Of a DNA stretch of 9,071 nucleotides, positions 5,815 through 9,071 are shown in pieces (the stretch's first letter is position 1; each line of letters begins with the position of its first letter). The stretch lies in contig DQHS01000263.1 of the NCBI GenBank assembly GCA_003524365.1, forward strand, positions 4,212 to 13,282, given 5' to 3'. The DNA comes from Cellvibrio sp. Lineage in GTDB: Bacteria; Pseudomonadota; Gammaproteobacteria; Pseudomonadales; Cellvibrionaceae. Position numbers and translations under genes: made by a program. Under the pieces are notes generated by a model that was given only the letters and a program-made list of their open reading frames with translations, did no database searches and was not told where the DNA came from.

Positions 5815-6744
5815 ATGTACCGGCAACATTTTGGATTAAAGGAGCATCCCTTTTCGCTAACACCGGATACGCAATTTTATTTCAACAGTCAAAGTCACCG
5901 CGAAGTGTTGAGCACACTTTTGCTGGCGCTTCGTCACAGTGAAGGCTTTATCAAAATTGTGGGCGAAGTGGGTACAGGCAAAACACTGCTCAGTCGCAAA
6001 TTGCTTGCCAGCTTGGGTGATAATTACATCACCGCCTATATTCCCAATCCCTATCTCACGCCCGATGAGCTTAAGTGGTTTCTTGCCGAAGAGATTGGTA
6101 TTCGCTATTCACCAGAAACGCCTTCTTATCAATTATTGAAAGATATTAATTTGCGTTTGGTCGAACTTGCACAACAAAAACGTCAAGTGGTATTAGTGGT
6201 AGATGAAGCCCAAGCCATGCCGCGTGAAACGATTGAATCCTTGCGCCTGTTGACTAATCTGGAAACAGAAAAAAGCAAATTGCTGCAAGTTGTATTATTT
6301 GGCCAACCGGAATTGGATGAGCTGTTAGATCGCCCGGATTTGCGCCAGCTTAAACAGCGAATTGTGTTTGCAGAATATTTACAGACTATTCCTAAAGCCA
6401 GCTTGCCGGATTACCTTGCATATCGCCTGAGTTCAGCGGGTTATCGTGGCGCATCATTATTTTCTCGCTCCGCTATCGCACTTTTATATAAAGCCTCTGG
6501 TGGTGTGCCCCGCCTGATTAATGTAATCGCGCACAAATCTATGCTGGCTGCATATGGCCAGGCCGCCGATAAAGTCGGCCGTAGCCATATGGTACGCGCC
6601 ATTATGGATACAGCAGAAAGCCGCTCACTAGGTCGCTGGCTCGCACGCCGTGATTATTGGTTGTGGCCAATGCTTGCCGCCAGCGCAGCTGCTGCAATTG
6701 TGTTGGTTCCTACTGTGTTGAGCAGTGGTGTGGGAGCCATGTGA
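5815..6744 (+). CDS. mshM: MSHA biogenesis ATPase MshM (ExeA-like AAA protein), 309 aa
   Basis: MshM is an ExeA/GspA-type AAA ATPase thought to help assemble or place the pilus machine. It begins with the family hallmark MYRQHFGLKEHPFSLTPDT. The Walker A motif is G50-E-V-G-T-G-K-T57 and Walker B is V127-L-V-V-D-E131 followed by AQAMPRE. A sensor segment LLQVVLFGQPELDELL (156-171) and GGVPRLIN (229-236) complete the AAA core. A hydrophobic helix (about 282-303) sits almost at the C-terminus, leaving few residues beyond it and no peptidoglycan-binding domain such as full-length ExeA carries. The ATG at 5815 has AGAGG 6 nt upstream. An earlier in-frame TTG at 5797 lies inside a hairpin and would add six non-conserved residues. 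The stop overlaps the mshN start (TGATG). Confidence 0.92.
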   Translation: MYRQHFGLKEHPFSLTPDTQFYFNSQSHREVLSTLLLALRHSEGFIKIVGEVGTGKTLLSRKLLASLGDNYITAYIPNPYLTPDELKWFLAEEIGIRYSPETPSYQLLKDINLRLVELAQQKRQVVLVVDEAQAMPRETIESLRLLTNLETEKSKLLQVVLFGQPELDELLDRPDLRQLKQRIVFAEYLQTIPKASLPDYLAYRLSSAGYRGASLFSRSAIALLYKASGGVPRLINVIAHKSMLAAYGQAADKVGRSHMVRAIMDTAESRSLGRWLARRDYWLWPMLAASAAAAIVLVPTVLSSGVGAM

Positions 6745-7997
6745 TGAGCTTACTCAATGACATGCTGCGTGATTTATCGCACCAACAAAAAACGTCTGAA
6801 CACTTAACCTCCGATAGCAAGATCGCACTGGATTTAAACGCGCAGGAACAACGTGAATTATTCAATCAATCCAATGTGGTAAAACCGTTGCCGCGCAGTG
6901 TGGCACCGAGTTTGTTGATGTTTGTGGTTGTGCTAGCGAGTGTATTAGGTTGGCAGCGATGGAGTGATAAAAATGTGGCTCAACAAATTATTGAGCCGAT
7001 GGCTGCTGCAAAGGTAACGTCTGAGTTACCGGTAGATAATTCCACCATAACTGCAATTGAAACAAGCCAGCAATCAAATCCCTCAACGGAATCACCTACC
7101 GATTCGTCAGCAGTGATTGACTCCACAGATCCCGAATTGGTCGCACGTTTGGCTGCACTGGAATCTGCGGTGACAACATTGGCAAACGTGGTTGCTGATA
7201 ATAATACTTCAACAAAAGCAGCCGTTGATGAAGCGAATTCAGATATTGGTGAGCCCACCGAAACTGTGTCTGTTAGTGTAAAAGATCCATTTGAAGTTGA
7301 AGAGAATGCGAGGGATGTACTGCCGGCGAGTACAGCGTTTGATGAGCGGGTGGAAGAGCCACAAACGATCGAAAATCCGGTGGTACAAGAGCTATCAAAC
7401 GAACCGGCGCATTTAACCATTGCGCCTAACCCGCGCTGGCAGGATGAAGAAAAAGCACGCCAAGCACGCGAGCTGGCAACGCAAGGGCAGGTGGGTTTTG
7501 CCATCGAGCAGCTACAACAATTTATTGCTAGTGCTGAACAGCCGCGCGAATCTGTAAAAGTGTTGCTGGATATTTTGGGCGATCAAGGTGATATACAGCA
7601 AATAAACACAGTACTGGCGCAGGCGGAGTTTTTATCGGCCAGTGAACAAGCCTATTACGGTGCAAAAGTTTTTGTAATTCAACAAGATGATCAACATGCT
7701 ATCCAATTACTTGAAACCCATTTAGTCGATGCAGGCAGTGATGAAAACTATCGGGCGTTCCTGGCGGGTTTGTATCAAAAAAATGGCAAATCGCTGGAGG
7801 CTGCAAACCACTATCGTCGCTTGCTGAGTGTGTTTGGCGATAAACCTGCATATTGGTTAGGTTTTGCCTTAGCGCAGGATGCACTCAACCAACCCAAGGT
7901 TGCGCTCCACGCATATCAGCGTGTAAATCAATTCGCGGACCTGCAACCGCAGGTGCGTTCCTATATTCAACAGCGTGTGGCTGCTTTGCAGCAGTGA
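6744..7997 (+). CDS. mshN: MSHA biogenesis protein MshN (TPR protein), 417 aa
   Basis: MshN is an inner-membrane protein with a periplasmic TPR domain, needed for MSHA pilus assembly by a poorly known mechanism. The start MSLLNDMLRDLSHQQ is the family signature and fixes the ATG at 6744, which shares a base with the mshM stop. GGGAG at 6732-6736 is the ribosome site. One membrane helix spans about 52-70 (SVAPSLLMFVVVLASVLGW). A low-complexity Ser/Thr/Glu/Asp-rich periplasmic linker follows (about 75-230) and contains a short heptad repeat (131-150). The C-terminal half, from RWQDEEKARQARELATQG (231 onward) to the end, consists of helical pairs typical of TPRs, for instance AFLAGLYQKNGKSLEAANHY and LGFALAQDALNQPKVALHAY. 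The linker varies widely in this family, so only the ends are good for comparison. Seventeen bases separate it from mshE. Confidence 0.9.
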   Translation: MSLLNDMLRDLSHQQKTSEHLTSDSKIALDLNAQEQRELFNQSNVVKPLPRSVAPSLLMFVVVLASVLGWQRWSDKNVAQQIIEPMAAAKVTSELPVDNSTITAIETSQQSNPSTESPTDSSAVIDSTDPELVARLAALESAVTTLANVVADNNTSTKAAVDEANSDIGEPTETVSVSVKDPFEVEENARDVLPASTAFDERVEEPQTIENPVVQELSNEPAHLTIAPNPRWQDEEKARQARELATQGQVGFAIEQLQQFIASAEQPRESVKVLLDILGDQGDIQQINTVLAQAEFLSASEQAYYGAKVFVIQQDDQHAIQLLETHLVDAGSDENYRAFLAGLYQKNGKSLEAANHYRRLLSVFGDKPAYWLGFALAQDALNQPKVALHAYQRVNQFADLQPQVRSYIQQRVAALQQ

Positions 7998-8014
7998 TGA
8001 CGGGTTAACCAGTT

Positions 8015-9071
8015 ATGACGAACTCCTTTACCCAAAAACGTATTCGTATCGGCGATCTACTGGTCGAAAAGAATATGATTTCCGAGACCCAGCTCCAGCA
8101 TTCATTGCAAGAGCAAAAACTCACTGGCCGAAAACTGGGCGCCACTCTGGTCGAGTTAGGTTATGTAGAAGAAAATGCGTTGCTCAGCTTGTTATCAGCG
8201 CAGTTGAATATTCCCTTTGTGGAATTAAAACAATTTCGCTTTGATCGTGAATTAGTACAAAAGCTACCTGAGACCAGTGCGCGCCGTTACCGTGTGATGT
8301 TATTGCGCGAAGACTTTGACGGTCTGTTGCTCGGCATGGCCGATCCTACTGATATTTTTTGTCTCGATGAGTTGCAGCGCATACTGCAAAAAAATATTAA
8401 GCCTGCGGTAGTGCGCGAATCGGAGCTGTTGGACATCCTCGATATCGCTTATACCCGAGCCAGTGAAATTGCCACACTAGCCGGTGAGTTGGATGAGGAG
8501 TTACAAGAGTCTGCATTGGATTTGGCTGATTTTGCTGTAGATGCTACCGACAGCGAAGCACCGGTGGTTAAGCTTCTGCAAAAAATATTTGAAGAGGCGA
8601 TTAATACCAAAGCATCAGACATCCATATAGAACCTGATGAAAAAGTCCTGCGCATCCGCAACCGTATTGACGGTGTATTGTTGGAGCAGGTGATGAACGA
8701 AAAACGTATTGCGTCGGCTTTGGTGGTACGTTTGAAATTAATGTCGGGTATGGATATTTCAGAAAAACGTTTGCCGCAAGACGGCCGTTTTAATCTCAAA
8801 GTTAAACATCACAATATCGATGTGCGTATTTCCTCGATGCCAGTGCAATTTGGTGAATCAGTGGTGATGCGTTTGCTTGACCAGACCGATGGTGTGCGGT
8901 CTTTGGATAATGTGGGAATGCCACCGCATTTAATTGATCGTTTCCGCAAAGTCATTACGCGCCCGCACGGCCTCGTCTTGGTGACTGGGCCTACCGGTAG
9001 CGGTAAAACCACAACGCTCTATGGTGCGTTATCAGAATTAAATAAACCCGAGAAAAAAATCATCACCGTAG
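8015..9071 (+). CDS. mshE: MSHA pilus extension ATPase MshE, first 352 residues (cut by right edge)
   Basis: MshE is the GspE/PilB-family hexameric ATPase that powers MSHA pilus extension. Its N-terminal MshEN domain binds cyclic di-GMP. Two 24-residue MshEN motifs are visible, R11 to Q34 and K40 to Q63, separated by exactly five residues (35-39). They are followed by an N-terminal GspE-like region and an acidic linker (about 150-185). The ATPase part has the Asp box ASDIHIEP (200-207), the RIDG turn (217-220) and Walker A G325-P-T-G-S-G-K-T332, after which the window soon ends. Walker B, the His box and the expected zinc tetracysteine are not in view. A stop at 8006-8008 makes ATG 8015 the first possible ATG start. 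The ribosome site before it is weak (ACGGG), so translation may depend on coupling to mshN, whose stop is 17 bp upstream. Confidence 0.95.
   Translation, partial: MTNSFTQKRIRIGDLLVEKNMISETQLQHSLQEQKLTGRKLGATLVELGYVEENALLSLLSAQLNIPFVELKQFRFDRELVQKLPETSARRYRVMLLREDFDGLLLGMADPTDIFCLDELQRILQKNIKPAVVRESELLDILDIAYTRASEIATLAGELDEELQESALDLADFAVDATDSEAPVVKLLQKIFEEAINTKASDIHIEPDEKVLRIRNRIDGVLLEQVMNEKRIASALVVRLKLMSGMDISEKRLPQDGRFNLKVKHHNIDVRISSMPVQFGESVVMRLLDQTDGVRSLDNVGMPPHLIDRFRKVITRPHGLVLVTGPTGSGKTTTLYGALSELNKPEKKIITV

Noticed and set aside
6657..6743. Upstream in-frame start for mshN at 6657
   Set aside because: The 29 added residues are Cys-rich, overlap mshM coding sequence and precede the conserved MSLLNDMLRDL start.
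6980..7504. 174-codon open frame on the minus strand opposite mshN
   Set aside because: Its Ser/Thr/Ala-rich translation is what the reverse of the acidic, repetitive MshN linker would give, so it is a shadow of mshN.
7975..8244. 89-codon plus-strand frame over the mshN-mshE junction
   Set aside because: It lies in a different frame over the conserved MshEN coding region and has no recognisable domain.

Overview
The window is an ordinary-composition stretch of a gammaproteobacterial chromosome. The proteins most resemble those of marine or soil gammaproteobacteria of the Cellvibrio/Saccharophagus/Marinobacter kind. The TrmL, MioC and FldB homologues are close enough to the E. coli proteins to recognise by eye. 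Assignment to Cellvibrionaceae is an impression only; no rRNA or other taxonomic marker is present.

There are two divergent blocks. The left block (1-1122) is on the minus strand and reads trmL (tRNA wobble 2'-O-methyltransferase), a MioC-type flavodoxin, then the first 39 codons of an FldB-type flavodoxin that runs off the left edge. The gaps are only 42 and 51 bp, so these three are probably co-transcribed. The 160-bp divergent gap (1123-1282) holds a plausible -10 box for trmL. No convincing promoter can be seen in it for the right block.

The right block (1283-9071) is on the plus strand. It is the first half of an MSHA-type (mannose-sensitive haemagglutinin) type IV pilus operon: mshI (PilM-like), a PilN-like gene, mshJ (PilO-like), mshK (PilP-like), mshL (secretin), mshM (ExeA-like AAA ATPase), mshN (TPR protein) and mshE (extension ATPase, cut by the right edge). 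The genes overlap or sit 1-63 bp apart, and several stop/start pairs overlap, which implies one transcript with translational coupling. MshI, PilN-like, MshJ and MshK should form the inner-membrane alignment subcomplex leading to the outer-membrane MshL pore. MshM and MshN would help assembly or anchoring. MshE powers pilus extension and carries an N-terminal pair of MshEN c-di-GMP-binding motifs. The pilin and remaining genes (mshG, mshF, mshB, mshA and so on) would be expected beyond the right edge.

I found no RNA genes, mobile elements, CRISPR arrays or obviously foreign segments, and no clearly novel system. The points most worth a second look are the MshEN motif variation in MshE, a perfect 7-bp hairpin in the only sizeable gap inside the msh operon, the tandem pair of different flavodoxins behind trmL, a possible SD-sequestering hairpin in the trmL leader, and a short heptad repeat in MshN.
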